From contig NZ_KL591002.1 of the NCBI RefSeq assembly GCF_000716335.1, forward strand, positions 617,151 to 681,150: 64,000 nt of DNA, read 5' to 3'. The translations under genes and the position numbers were made by a program. Origin of the DNA: Streptomyces sp. NRRL S-118 (lineage in GTDB: Bacteria > Actinomycetota > Actinomycetes > Streptomycetales > Streptomycetaceae). This document shows, in pieces, positions 34,553 to 43,171 of this stretch; position 1 is the first letter of the stretch; every line of letters begins with the position of its first letter. The notes beneath the pieces were generated by a model. It was not told the origin of the DNA. It worked only from the letters and a program-made list of their open reading frames with translations, and ran no database searches.

Positions 34553-35953
34553 ATGCACGACGCCCCTACGGCCGCACCGCCGGCCCCCCTGGCCCCGGAG
34601 CCCGAGCCGCTCTCGCACGGGCTGAAGCAGCGGCACCTGACGATGCTCGGTCTGGGCGGGGTGATCGGCGCCGGGCTGTTCGTCGGCTCGGGCGCCGGGA
34701 TCGCGGTCGCGGGTCCCGGGATCGTGCTGTCGTACCTGATCGCGGGCGCGCTCGCGATGCTGATCATGCGGATGCTGGGCGAGATGTCGGCGGCGATGCC
34801 CGCGTCGGGCGCCTTCTCGGTGCACGCGGAGCGGGCGCTCGGGCGCTGGGCCGGTTTCTCCGTCGGCTGGCTGTACTGGTTCCTCCTGGTGGTCGTGCTG
34901 GCGGTGGAGGCGTCGGGGGCGGCGCGGATCGCGCACGGCTGGGCGCCGGGGGTGCCGCAGTGGACATGGGTCCTGCTGTTCATGGTGGTGTTCACCGCGA
35001 CCAACCTGGCGGCCGTGAAGAACTTCGGCGAGTTCGAGTTCTGGTTCGCCGCGCTGAAGGTCGGCGCGATCGTGCTGTTCCTGGCGCTCGGTGTGCTCGC
35101 GATCGGCGGCTGGCTGCCGGACACCTCCCCGGTGGGCATGGCGAACCTGACCGGGCAGGGCGGCTTCCTGCCGGCCGGCTGGGGCGGGGTCGTCTCCGGG
35201 GTGCTCGCGGTCGTCTTCGCCTTCGGCGGCCTGGAGGTGGTGACCATCGCCGCCGCCGAGTCGCGCGACCCGGCGCGCAACGTGGCCCGCGCGGTGCGCA
35301 GCGCCGTCTGGCGCATCCTCTTCTTCTACGTCGGCTCGATACTGGTCGTCGTGACGCTGCTGCCGTGGACGTCGATGGAGCCGGGGGAGAGCCCGTACGT
35401 CGCCGTGCTGGACGCGATCGGGGTGCCCGCGGCCGGGCAGATCATGAACGTGGTCGTGTTCGTGGCGCTGCTGTCCGCGCTCAACGCCAACCTGTACGGG
35501 TCGTCGCGGATGGTGTTCTCGCTCGCGGAGCGCGGCGAGGCGCCGGCCGGGCTGCTGAAGGTGTCGGGCGGCGGGGTGCCGCGGCGGGCGGTGCTGGCGT
35601 CGGTGGCGTTCGGCTTCGTGTCGGTGCTGCTGAACCTCGCCTGGCCGGACTCCGTATTCCTCTACATGCTGAACGCGGTCGGCGCCGTGCTGCTGTTCGT
35701 CTGGGCGCTGATCGCGGTGTCGCAGCTGCGGCTGCGGCGGCGGATCGAGCGCGAGGCGCCCGAGAAGCTGACGCTGCGCATGTGGGGCTTCCCCTGGCTG
35801 ACGTGGACGGCACTGGCCGCGATGGCGGCGGTGCTGGTGCTGATGCTGGCCGACGAGGGCACGCGTCCGCAGGTGCTGTGGTCCGGCGGGGCGACGGCGG
35901 CGGTGCTCGCCGTGGCCGGGGCACGGGAGTGGCGACAGCACCGGAAGATGTGA
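34553..35953 (+). CDS. APC-superfamily amino acid permease (second paralogue)
   Basis: A 466-residue, twelve-helix transporter very similar to the neighbours at 32101 and 36090: LSHGLKQRHLTMLGLGGVIGAGLFVG, RMLGEMSAAMPASGAFSVHAERALGRW and NLAAVKNFGEFEFWFAALKVGAIVLFL. The gene stands between bioY (divergent) and the third permease (same strand, 136-bp gap with its own operator-like palindrome), so each permease is probably controlled separately. I chose ATG at 34553 (MHDAPTAAPPAP); earlier in-frame starts at 34523 and 34472 add non-conserved residues, but none has a strong Shine-Dalgarno. Substrate unknown. Confidence 0.9.
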   Translation: MHDAPTAAPPAPLAPEPEPLSHGLKQRHLTMLGLGGVIGAGLFVGSGAGIAVAGPGIVLSYLIAGALAMLIMRMLGEMSAAMPASGAFSVHAERALGRWAGFSVGWLYWFLLVVVLAVEASGAARIAHGWAPGVPQWTWVLLFMVVFTATNLAAVKNFGEFEFWFAALKVGAIVLFLALGVLAIGGWLPDTSPVGMANLTGQGGFLPAGWGGVVSGVLAVVFAFGGLEVVTIAAAESRDPARNVARAVRSAVWRILFFYVGSILVVVTLLPWTSMEPGESPYVAVLDAIGVPAAGQIMNVVVFVALLSALNANLYGSSRMVFSLAERGEAPAGLLKVSGGGVPRRAVLASVAFGFVSVLLNLAWPDSVFLYMLNAVGAVLLFVWALIAVSQLRLRRRIEREAPEKLTLRMWGFPWLTWTALAAMAAVLVLMLADEGTRPQVLWSGGATAAVLAVAGAREWRQHRKM

Positions 35954-35971
35954 TGAATGTGTGGGCAAACC

Positions 35972-35986
35972 TTCACACTGTGTGAA
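35972..35986. promoter_or_regulatory. Perfect palindrome before the third permease, putative operator
   Basis: TTCACAC-T-GTGTGAA is a perfect 7+1+7 dyad 104 bp before the permease start. A -10-like TATAGC at 35998-36003 puts the -35 region (about 35975-35980) inside the palindrome, so a bound regulator would block or contact polymerase. The half-site resembles GntR-type operators, but no regulator gene is adjacent. Confidence 0.55.
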
Positions 35987-36089
35987 CAGGGTGTCCGTAT
36001 AGCGGGCGAAGGTTCCCTGTGAGCGGTGCACCCGCCCAGACTGTGGGCCATTCTCGTCCCCCCGTCTCGGCTCACGAAGAGGCTCGCCC

Positions 36090-37529
36090 ATGTCACGGAC
36101 CTCCGCGCCGGCGCCGGCGGACTCGGCCCTCCCGGCCGACTCCCCCGCCCCGCTCTCGCACGGACTGAAGCAACGCCATCTGTCGATGATCGCCCTCGGC
36201 GGCGTCATCGGTGCGGGTCTCTTCGTCGGCTCCGGCACCGCCATCGCGGCCGCCGGCCCGGCGATCGTACTGGCGTACGCGATCTCCGGCGCGCTCGTGA
36301 TGCTGGTGATGCGCATGCTGGGCGAGATGGCCGCCGCGAACCCGGCGTCCGGCTCGTTCTCCGTGCACGCCGAGCGGGCCATCGGGCCGTGGGCGGGCTT
36401 CACGGCGGGCTGGTCGTTCTGGTTCCTGCTCTGCGTGGCCGTCGGCCTGGAGGGCATCGGCGCCTCGAAGATCATGACCGGCTGGTTCCCCGGAACCCCG
36501 GAATGGGCCTGGGTGGCCCTGTTCATGCTGGTGTTCTGCGCCACGAACCTGGCGGCGGTGAAGAACTTCGGTGAGTTCGAGTTCTGGTTCGCGGCGCTGA
36601 AGGTCGGCGCGATCGTGCTCTTCCTCGGCATCGGCGTTCTGGCGATCACGGGCGTCCTGCCCGGCACCGACTCCCCCGGCACGGCCAACCTCACCGGCCA
36701 CGGAGGCTTCCTGCCCAACGGCTCCGAGGGCCTGATCGTCGGCCTGCTCGCCTCCGTCTTCGCGTACGGCGGCCTGGAGACGGTCACCATCGCCGCCGCC
36801 GAGTCCGAGCACCCGGTGCAGGGCGTCGCGAAGGCCGTGCGGACCGCGATGTGGCGGATCGGCGTCTTCTACATCGGCTCGATGGCCGTGGTCGTCACGC
36901 TGCTGCCGTGGACCGACAAGGCGGTCGCCGAGAAGGGCCCGTACGTCGCCACGCTGGAGCACCTCGACATCCCGTACGCCGGCCAGATCATGAACGTCGT
37001 GGTGCTGGTCGCGCTGCTGTCCGCGATGAACGCGAACATCTACGGCGCCTCGCGCATGGCCAACTCCCTGGTGGCGCGCGGGCAGGGCCCGAAGGTGCTC
37101 GGCCGGATCTCCGGCGGGGTGCCGCGCATCGCCGTCCTCACCTCCTCGGTCATCGGCTTCGGGTGCGTGCTGCTCAGCTACTGGCGGCCCGACGACGTCT
37201 TCATCTGGCTGCTCAACATGATCGGCGCGATCATCCTGGTGGTCTGGATCTTCATCGCGGTCTCGCAGCTGGTGATGCGCCGCCGGCTGGAGCGCGAGGA
37301 GCCGTCGAAGCTGGTCGTGCGGATGTGGGCGTACCCGTACCTGACGTACGTGGCGCTGGCCGGCATGGCGGCGGTCTTCGTGCTGATGGCCCGCGAAGAG
37401 GGCACGCGGGTCCAGCTGTACGCCACGGGCGGACTGACGCTGGCGCTCGCGGTGGTGGGCTACCTCGTGCAGACGACCCGGGAGAAGGCCGCCCGGGCAG
37501 CGGCGGCGAAGGACCCGGACGCGGCCTGA
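36090..37529 (+). CDS. APC-superfamily amino acid permease (third paralogue)
   Basis: A 479-residue, twelve-helix transporter. It shares long identical blocks with the second paralogue (LSHGLKQRHL, GVIGAGLFVGSG, NLAAVKNFGEFEFWFAALKV, AGQIMNVVV), pointing to tandem duplication. The C-terminal tail is Ala/Lys/Asp-rich (KAARAAAAKDPDAA). Start: ATG at 36090 with GAAGAGG upstream. A palindromic operator-like site lies in the promoter region, and a strong terminator follows. It belongs to the same GabP-like branch; the substrate is not deducible. Confidence 0.92.
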   Translation: MSRTSAPAPADSALPADSPAPLSHGLKQRHLSMIALGGVIGAGLFVGSGTAIAAAGPAIVLAYAISGALVMLVMRMLGEMAAANPASGSFSVHAERAIGPWAGFTAGWSFWFLLCVAVGLEGIGASKIMTGWFPGTPEWAWVALFMLVFCATNLAAVKNFGEFEFWFAALKVGAIVLFLGIGVLAITGVLPGTDSPGTANLTGHGGFLPNGSEGLIVGLLASVFAYGGLETVTIAAAESEHPVQGVAKAVRTAMWRIGVFYIGSMAVVVTLLPWTDKAVAEKGPYVATLEHLDIPYAGQIMNVVVLVALLSAMNANIYGASRMANSLVARGQGPKVLGRISGGVPRIAVLTSSVIGFGCVLLSYWRPDDVFIWLLNMIGAIILVVWIFIAVSQLVMRRRLEREEPSKLVVRMWAYPYLTYVALAGMAAVFVLMAREEGTRVQLYATGGLTLALAVVGYLVQTTREKAARAAAAKDPDAA

Positions 37530-37542
37530 CGCTCGTCCGGAA

Positions 37543-37583
37543 CGAGAGGGGCCCCGGCGCACCGCGCGCCGGGGCCCCTCTCG
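37543..37583. terminator. Terminator of the third permease
   Basis: A perfect 18-bp stem, CGAGAGGGGCCCCGGCGC with GCGCCGGGGCCCCTCTCG, with a five-base loop, beginning 14 bp after the stop. There is no T-run, as is usual for Streptomyces hairpin terminators. Confidence 0.85.
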
Positions 37584-37672
37584 TGCGCGGTGCGGCACGC
37601 GAGGTGAAAACCGGCCGCACGGCCGGTGAAGTCCGGCGGCGCGGGCGGAAGGGACGCCTACCGTCCGGCGGT

Positions 37673-38740
37673 ATGAGACGACGCTCGGTACTCCTCGCGG
37701 CGGGCGCCACCGCCACCGCCGCCCTCTCCCCCTCGCCCGCCCGGTCCTCCGCGCCCCTCCCCGGGCCGCCCGGGCGGGCGGCCCGGGCGCTGGTGATCGG
37801 TCACCGCGGCGCGGCCGGGTGGCGCCCCGAACACACGGCCGCCTCCTACACCTTCGCCGTCCAGTGCGGCGCCGACTGGATCGAGCCCGACCTCGTCGCC
37901 ACCCGCGACCACCAGCTCGTCGTGCGGCACGAGAACGAGATCTCGGCCACCACGGATGTCGCCCGGCATCCCGAGTTCGCGCGCCGCCGCACCACGAAGA
38001 CGGTCGACGGCCGGTCCGTCACCGGCTGGTTCACCGAGGACTTCACGCTCGCGGAGCTCAAGACCCTGCGGGCGGTGGAGCGCCTCCCCCTCGTCCGCAA
38101 CCGCAACACCGTCTTCGACGGGCGCGAGCAGGTGCTGACCTTCCAGGAGGTCGTCGACCTCGCGCGCGGGCTCTCCCGGCGGTACGGCCGGACCGTGACC
38201 GTCTTCCCGGAGACCAAGCACCCGACGTACTTCCGCTCCCTCGGGCTGCCGCTGGAACCGGTGCTGGCCGATCTGGTGCGCCGCAACCGGCTGGGGCCGC
38301 GCGAGTGCGTGATCCAGTCGTTCGAGCCGTCCAGCCTGCTGCGGCTCGCCCGTGAGGAGCGGCTGCGCGTCCCGCTGTGGCAGGCCCTCGGCACCGCCGG
38401 CGGCCCGTACGGCCACCCCCTCACGTACGCGGAGATGGCGACGCCCGACGGGCTGCGCGCCATCGCGGCGTACGCGCGGTGGATCGGGCCCGACAAGTCG
38501 TCCCTGGTGGGGCCCTCCACGCTGGTGGCGGACGCGCACGCGGCGGGGCTCGCGGTCGGCGCGTACACCTTCCGCGCCGAGAACCGCTACCTGCCCGCCG
38601 CGCTGCGGCGCGGCAGCGGCCCGGACGACTTCGGCGACGCCTTCGCCGAGTACGCGGAGCACTACGCGCGGGGGGTGGACGCCGTGGTGACCGACTTCCC
38701 GGACCTGGCGGCGGCGGCCAGGGACACAGTCCCGTCCTAG
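37673..38740 (+). CDS. Secreted glycerophosphodiester phosphodiesterase
   Basis: A 355-residue GDPD enzyme that hydrolyses glycerophosphodiesters to glycerol 3-phosphate and an alcohol. The signal peptide MRRRSVLLAAGATATAALSPSPARSSA has a twin-arginine-like start. The catalytic HRG is in VIGHRGAAGWRPEHT, with the metal site EPDLVATRDHQLVVRHE; later motifs are TVFPETKHP, IQSFEP and the C-terminal VDAVVTDFPD. Length fits the periplasmic GlpQ class. It could release phosphate from teichoic acids or phospholipid remains. Start: ATG at 37673, with a poor Shine-Dalgarno. It lies between the permease terminator and sodF. Confidence 0.9.
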   Translation: MRRRSVLLAAGATATAALSPSPARSSAPLPGPPGRAARALVIGHRGAAGWRPEHTAASYTFAVQCGADWIEPDLVATRDHQLVVRHENEISATTDVARHPEFARRRTTKTVDGRSVTGWFTEDFTLAELKTLRAVERLPLVRNRNTVFDGREQVLTFQEVVDLARGLSRRYGRTVTVFPETKHPTYFRSLGLPLEPVLADLVRRNRLGPRECVIQSFEPSSLLRLAREERLRVPLWQALGTAGGPYGHPLTYAEMATPDGLRAIAAYARWIGPDKSSLVGPSTLVADAHAAGLAVGAYTFRAENRYLPAALRRGSGPDDFGDAFAEYAEHYARGVDAVVTDFPDLAAAARDTVPS

Positions 38741-38786
38741 GACGAAGGACTGATCAACTTCCGTCCCTCCTGCTGCTAACCTGCAC

Positions 38787-38803
38787 TTGCATATAGGTTG
38801 CAA
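38787..38803 (+). promoter_or_regulatory. Putative Nur operator in the sodF promoter
   Basis: TTGCA (38787-38791) and TGCAA (38799-38803) form a 5-7-5 dyad inside an unusually AT-rich patch, and TTGCA also recurs directly 11 bp later. It sits 30-47 bp before the sodF start, where the promoter is expected. In S. coelicolor the nickel-sensing Fur-family regulator Nur represses sodF directly; I infer this dyad is its site and have not matched it to a published matrix. Confidence 0.5.
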
Positions 38804-38833
38804 TAAGCGGCACAGCAGTCGGAGGGCTCGGAC

Positions 38834-39478
38834 ATGGCGATCTACACACTTCCTGAACTTCCGTACGACTACGCGGCGCTCGAGCCGGTCATCGACCCGC
38901 AGATCATCGAGCTGCACCACGACAAGCACCACGCCGCCTACGTCAAGGGCGCGAACGACACCCTGGAGCAGCTGGAGGAGGCCCGCGACAAGGAGCAGTG
39001 GGGCTCCATCAACGGCCTGGAGAAGAACCTCGCCTTCCACCTCTCCGGCCACATCCTTCACTCCATCTACTGGCACAACATGACCGGCCCGAAGGAGGGC
39101 GGCGGTGGCGAGCCGCTGGCGGCGGACGGCGTGGGCGAGCTCGCCGACGCGATCGCCGCGTCCTTCGGCTCCTTCGCCAGGTTCCGGACCCAGCTGTCCA
39201 AGGCCGCCGCCACGACCCAGGGCTCGGGCTGGGGCGTCCTGGCGTACGAGCCGGTCAGCGGCCGCCTCATCGTCGAGCAGGTCTACGACCACCAGGGCAA
39301 CGTCGGCCAGGGCTCGGTGCCGATCCTGGTCTTCGACGCCTGGGAGCACGCCTTCTACCTGCAGTACAAGAACCAGAAGGTGGACTTCATCGAGGCGATG
39401 TGGCGGGTCGTCAACTGGCAGGACGTGGCGAAGCGGTACGCGCGGGCCAAGGAGCGCACGCCGCTGATCGCACCCTGA
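38834..39478 (+). CDS. sodF: Superoxide dismutase [Fe-Zn type], SodF
   Basis: A 214-residue Fe/Mn-family superoxide dismutase. The four metal ligands are H28 ([10 protein letters not shown]), H76 (GHILHSIYW), D169 and H173 ([13 protein letters not shown]). G/Q positions ([13 protein letters not shown]) and synteny fit the iron enzyme of Streptomyces, which replaces the nickel enzyme SodN when nickel is scarce. Start: ATG at 38834 with GGAGGG upstream. A Nur-like operator precedes it, and the 3' UTR has the layout of the s-SodF small RNA known from S. coelicolor. Confidence 0.95.
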   Translation: MAIYTLPELPYDYAALEPVIDPQIIELHHDKHHAAYVKGANDTLEQLEEARDKEQWGSINGLEKNLAFHLSGHILHSIYWHNMTGPKEGGGGEPLAADGVGELADAIAASFGSFARFRTQLSKAAATTQGSGWGVLAYEPVSGRLIVEQVYDHQGNVGQGSVPILVFDAWEHAFYLQYKNQKVDFIEAMWRVVNWQDVAKRYARAKERTPLIAP

Positions 39479-39499
39479 ACGGGGTGCGCCGAGACCCCC

Positions 39500-39590
39500 T
39501 GCTCGTGATCGTCTTCTCAGCCTTCACGGGGCAGGCGGATGAAGGAAGGCCCCCTGCGAGGACGGGACTCGCGGGGGGCCTTCCGTGCGG
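39500..39590 (+). ncRNA. Possible s-SodF-type small RNA from the sodF 3' UTR
   Basis: In S. coelicolor the end of the sodF mRNA is processed to a stable RNA of about 90 nt that pairs with the sodN leader and lowers sodN expression. Here the 3' UTR has a single-stranded, pyrimidine-containing stretch (TCTTCTCAGCCTTCA near 39511-39526) and ends in the terminator at 39544-39584, giving the same size and layout. The 5' boundary is a guess from the expected length. The stretch could pair with a GAAGG-type ribosome site, but sodN is not in the window. Confidence 0.45.
39544..39584 (+). terminator. Terminator of sodF
   Basis: 17-bp arms GGAAGGCCCCCTGCGAG and CTCGCGGGGGGCCTTCC pair with one wobble around GACGGGA. 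It lies 66 bp after the sodF stop and 30 bp before the convergent gene's stop, so it may work in both directions. Confidence 0.85.
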
Positions 39591-39613
39591 CCGGCTGCCG
39601 GAGGTGCCGGCGG

Positions 39614-40255
39614 TCAGAGGTTGCTGAAGTCGGGGCCCTGGGTCCGGGTCCGCTTGATCTCGTAGAAGCCGGGGATCGACGCCACCATCAGCGTGCCGTC
39701 CCACAGGCGGGCCGCCTCCTCGCCCTTGGGGGCGGGAGTGACGACCGGGCCGAAGAAGGCGATCTGCTCGCCGTCCGCGCCGGGGACCGCGATGACCGGC
39801 GTGCCGACCTCCTGGCCCACCTTCTCGATGCCCTCGTTGTGCGAGGCGCGCAGCTGCGCGTCGTAGGTGTCCTTGTCGGCGTACTCGATCAGCGACGCGG
39901 GCAGGCCGGCGTCCTCCAGCGACTCGGCGATCGCGGTGCGGGTCGGGCCCTCGCCCTTGTTGTGGAAGCGCGTGCCCATCGCGGTGTAGAGCCTGCCCAC
40001 CACCTCGTCGCCGTGCAGCTGCTGGGCGGCGGTGACCACGCGGACCGGGGCCCAGCCCTTCGGCCCCAGCAGCTCGCGGTACCGCTCGGGGAGCTCGTCC
40101 AGCTTGTTCTCGTTGAGGACGGCCAGGCTCATCACGTGCCAGCGCACGTCCACGGGGCGGACCTTCTCCACCTCCAGCATCCAGCGGGAGGTCATCCAGG
40201 CCCAGGGGCACAGCGGGTCGAACCAGAAGTCGGCGGTGGTCCTGCTCTCGGACAT
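39614..40255 (-). CDS. DsbA-fold protein of the mycothiol-dependent nitroreductase (Rv2466c) family
   Basis: A 213-residue thioredoxin-fold protein with the helical insertion of the DsbA/FrnE class. The start TADFWFDPLCPWAWMTSRWMLEV, the core DVRWHVMSLAVLNENK, and the C-terminal GTPVIAVPG, FFGPVV and EIKRTRT match Mycobacterium tuberculosis Rv2466c closely. Rv2466c has the redox motif CPWC; here it is CPWA, so only the nucleophilic cysteine remains and a monothiol mechanism with mycothiol is implied. Start: ATG at 40253-40255 with GAGGAG upstream; the frame extends further but without conservation. It is divergent from pepN. Confidence 0.88.
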   Translation of the reverse strand: MSESRTTADFWFDPLCPWAWMTSRWMLEVEKVRPVDVRWHVMSLAVLNENKLDELPERYRELLGPKGWAPVRVVTAAQQLHGDEVVGRLYTAMGTRFHNKGEGPTRTAIAESLEDAGLPASLIEYADKDTYDAQLRASHNEGIEKVGQEVGTPVIAVPGADGEQIAFFGPVVTPAPKGEEAARLWDGTLMVASIPGFYEIKRTRTQGPDFSNL

Positions 40256-40398
40256 GTCTCTCCTCGGAGAATCGGATAAGGGCCGGGGTGCGCCTGGACG
40301 GGCAACACCGGCGGGCGCGGGAGGCATTCCCGCGCACCGGCCGTCAGAGGCACGTGGGAGGATCACTGCTGTCAGAACGAGCCACGAAGGAGTTGCCC

Positions 40399-42945
40399 GT
40401 GCCCGGTGAGAATCTGTCCCGCGACGAGGCCCGCGAGCGGGCCGAGCTGCTGACCGTCGACGGGTACGAGGTCGCCCTCGACCTGCGGTCCGCGGTCGGG
40501 GAGAGCGCGTCGGAGCGGCGGACGTTCCGGTCGGTGACGACCATCCGGTTCCGCTGCCTCACGCCGGGCGCGGCCACCTTCGCGGACCTGGTCGCCCCCT
40601 CGGTGACCGCGGTCACCCTGAACGGGCGGGAGCTGGACCCCGCGGTCGTCTTCGACGGCGCACGGATCGCGCTGGACGGCCTGGCGGAGGAGAACGTGCT
40701 GGTGGTGGACGCGCAGTGCGCGTACAGCCGCACCGGCGAGGGCATGCACCGCTTCGTCGACCCGGAGGACGGCGAGGTCTACCTCTACACGCAGTACGAA
40801 CCGGCCGACGCCCGGCGTGTCTTCGCGAACTTCGAGCAGCCCGACCTGAAGGCGCCGTTCCGCTTCGAGGTGACGGCGCCCGAGGGCTGGACCGTGTGGA
40901 GCAACGGCGCGGAGGAGTCCCGGGAGGGCGGGGTGTGGCGCTTCGCCGAAACCGCTCCGATCTCGACGTACATCACCTGCGTCGTCGCCGGCCCGTACCA
41001 CTACGTGACGGACACCTACCGGCGCGGCGACCTGGAGATCGCGCTGGGCGCGATGTGCCGCAAGGGGCTGGCGAAGCACTTCGACGCGGACGACGTCTTC
41101 CTCGTCACCAAGCAGGGCTTCGACTTCTTCCACGACAACTTCGACTACCCGTACCCCTTCGGGAAGTACGACCAGGCCTTCGTCCCCGAGTACAACCTCG
41201 GCGCGATGGAGAACCCCGGCATGGTGACCTTCCGCGAGGAGTACATCTACCGCGGCAAGGTGACGCGGGCGGCCTACGAGCGCCGGGCGAACGTCATCCT
41301 GCACGAGATGGCGCACATGTGGTTCGGCGACCTGGTCACCATGAAGTGGTGGGACGACCTGTGGCTGAAGGAGTCCTTCGCGGACTTCATGGGGTCCTTC
41401 TCCCTGGCCGAGGCCACCCGCTTCACCAACAGCTGGGTCACCTTCGCCAACAACCGCAAGGCGTGGGCCTACCGGGCCGACCAGCTCCCCTCGACGCACC
41501 CCATCACGGCGGACATCCGCGACCTGGAGGACGCCAAGCTCAACTTCGACGGCATCACCTACGCCAAGGGCGCGGCCGTGCTGAAGCAGCTGGTGGCGTA
41601 CGCGGGGCGGGAGGCGTTCCTGGAGGGCGCCCGGCGGTACTTCAAGCGGCACGCCTACGGCAACACACGGCTGGAGGACCTGCTGTCGGTGCTGGAGGAG
41701 ACCTCCGGCCGGGACATGTCGGCCTGGGCGCGGTCCTGGCTGCAGACGTCGGGCGTCGACGTCCTGGCGCCGTCCGTGGCATACGGCGAGGACGGCCGCG
41801 TGGCGGAGCTCGCCGTGCTCCAGGAGGGCGAGGAGCTGCGCCCGCACCGGGCCGCCGTGGGGCTGTACCGCCTGGAGGGCGGCGAGCTGGTGCGGTACGC
41901 CCGCGCGGAGGTGGACGTCACCGGCGAGCGGACGGTCGTGGCGGAGCTGGCGGGCGCCGAGCGGCCGGCCTTGGTGCTGGTCAACGACGACGACCTGACC
42001 TACTGCAAGGTCCGCTTCGACGAGGGGTCGCTGGAGACGCTGCGGGCCCACCTGGGCGACATCACGGACCCGCTGGCGCGGGCGCTGTGCTGGTCGGCGC
42101 TGTGGAACCTGACGCGGGACGCGCTGCTGCCGGCGCGTGACTTCGTCGATCTGGTGCTGCGGTTCGCGGGGCGCGAGTCGGACATCGGCGTGCTCCAGAT
42201 GCTGCACGCCTGGGCGCGGACGGCGCTGACGCACTACGCCGCCCCGGCCTGGCGCGAGGAGGGCGGCCGGCTGGTGGCCGCGGGAGCGCTGCGGGAGCTG
42301 CGGGCGGCCGAGCCGGGCAGCGAGCACCAGTTGACGTGGGCGCGGTTCTTCGCCGCGACGGCGGCCGCGGACGCCGACTTCAAGCTGCTGGAGGGCCTGC
42401 TGGACGGCTCGGTGGCGTTCGACGGACTGGACGTGGACCAGGAGCTGCGCTGGTCGCTGCTGGAACCGCTGGCGGCCCACGGCCACGCGGACGAGTCCGT
42501 CATCGCCGCGGAGCTGGCCCGCGACGACACCGCCTCGGGCAAGCGCCACCAGGTGCGGTGCCTGGCGTCCCGCCCGTCCGGGGCGGTCAAGGCGCAGGCG
42601 TGGGCGCAGGTCGTCGAGTCGGACGCGCTGTCGAACGCGCTGGTGGAGGCCACGATCGCGGGCTTCGCCCAGCCGTCGCAGCGGGAGCTGCTCGCCCCGT
42701 ACGCGCCGGTGTACTTCGAGGTGATCGAACGGCTGTGGGCCGAGCGGTCCATCCAGATCGGCATGGACGTGGTGCGGGGCCTGTTCCCGTCCCTCCAGGA
42801 CGACCCGGCGACGCTGGAGCGGGCGGACGCCTGGCTGGCCGCCCACGCGTCGTCCGCCCCGGCGCTGCGCCGCCTGGTGCTGGAGGCACGCGACGACCTC
42901 GCCCGCGCCCTGCGCGCCCAGTCCTGCGACGCCTCGGCGGCCTGA
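40399..42945 (+). CDS. pepN: Aminopeptidase N (M1 family), first copy
   Basis: An 848-residue cytoplasmic zinc aminopeptidase. The substrate-anchoring GAMEN is in YNLGAMENPGMVTF; the zinc site is H302-E303-MA-H306 with E325 (HExxH-x18-E); and the catalytic Tyr lies in the YAKGAAVLKQLVAY region. An ERAP1-like helical C-terminal domain follows (about 500-848). GTG at 40399-40401 is chosen because GAAGGAG lies eight bases upstream and the conserved VPGENLSRDEARERAELLTVDGYE begins there. A second, similar enzyme is encoded at 52326. Confidence 0.95.
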   Translation: MPGENLSRDEARERAELLTVDGYEVALDLRSAVGESASERRTFRSVTTIRFRCLTPGAATFADLVAPSVTAVTLNGRELDPAVVFDGARIALDGLAEENVLVVDAQCAYSRTGEGMHRFVDPEDGEVYLYTQYEPADARRVFANFEQPDLKAPFRFEVTAPEGWTVWSNGAEESREGGVWRFAETAPISTYITCVVAGPYHYVTDTYRRGDLEIALGAMCRKGLAKHFDADDVFLVTKQGFDFFHDNFDYPYPFGKYDQAFVPEYNLGAMENPGMVTFREEYIYRGKVTRAAYERRANVILHEMAHMWFGDLVTMKWWDDLWLKESFADFMGSFSLAEATRFTNSWVTFANNRKAWAYRADQLPSTHPITADIRDLEDAKLNFDGITYAKGAAVLKQLVAYAGREAFLEGARRYFKRHAYGNTRLEDLLSVLEETSGRDMSAWARSWLQTSGVDVLAPSVAYGEDGRVAELAVLQEGEELRPHRAAVGLYRLEGGELVRYARAEVDVTGERTVVAELAGAERPALVLVNDDDLTYCKVRFDEGSLETLRAHLGDITDPLARALCWSALWNLTRDALLPARDFVDLVLRFAGRESDIGVLQMLHAWARTALTHYAAPAWREEGGRLVAAGALRELRAAEPGSEHQLTWARFFAATAAADADFKLLEGLLDGSVAFDGLDVDQELRWSLLEPLAAHGHADESVIAAELARDDTASGKRHQVRCLASRPSGAVKAQAWAQVVESDALSNALVEATIAGFAQPSQRELLAPYAPVYFEVIERLWAERSIQIGMDVVRGLFPSLQDDPATLERADAWLAAHASSAPALRRLVLEARDDLARALRAQSCDASAA

Positions 42946-42990
42946 CCCGCCGGGCCGGGCGGTGCCTCCGGTCCCCGGGACCCGGACCGC

Positions 42991-43030
42991 CCGGTCCCGG
43001 GCGGTCCCGGGCGGTCCCGGGCGGTCCCGG
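42991..43030. repeat. Tandem 10-bp repeat (about four copies)
   Basis: The unit GCGGTCCCGG is repeated four times head to tail (the first copy starts CC), in the 226-bp gap between pepN and the nuclease-like gene. Each unit carries the self-complementary CCCGG(G), so the array can fold into a hairpin and may terminate pepN. I see nothing else in the gap apart from an A+T-richer stretch near 43085-43145 that probably holds the promoter of the next gene. Confidence 0.8.
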
Positions 43031-43171
43031 GGGCCCGCCGCAGGTCGGGGCGTTGATCGGGGTTCCTGATCGGCAGTCGAACGTCCGTACTTTAGGACGG
43101 GGTCGTCCCGGAATGTCGACGGGCTTGTAACAGCGGTTAGGGGATGGCCGGTCGGCGGGAAATCCCGGGGC

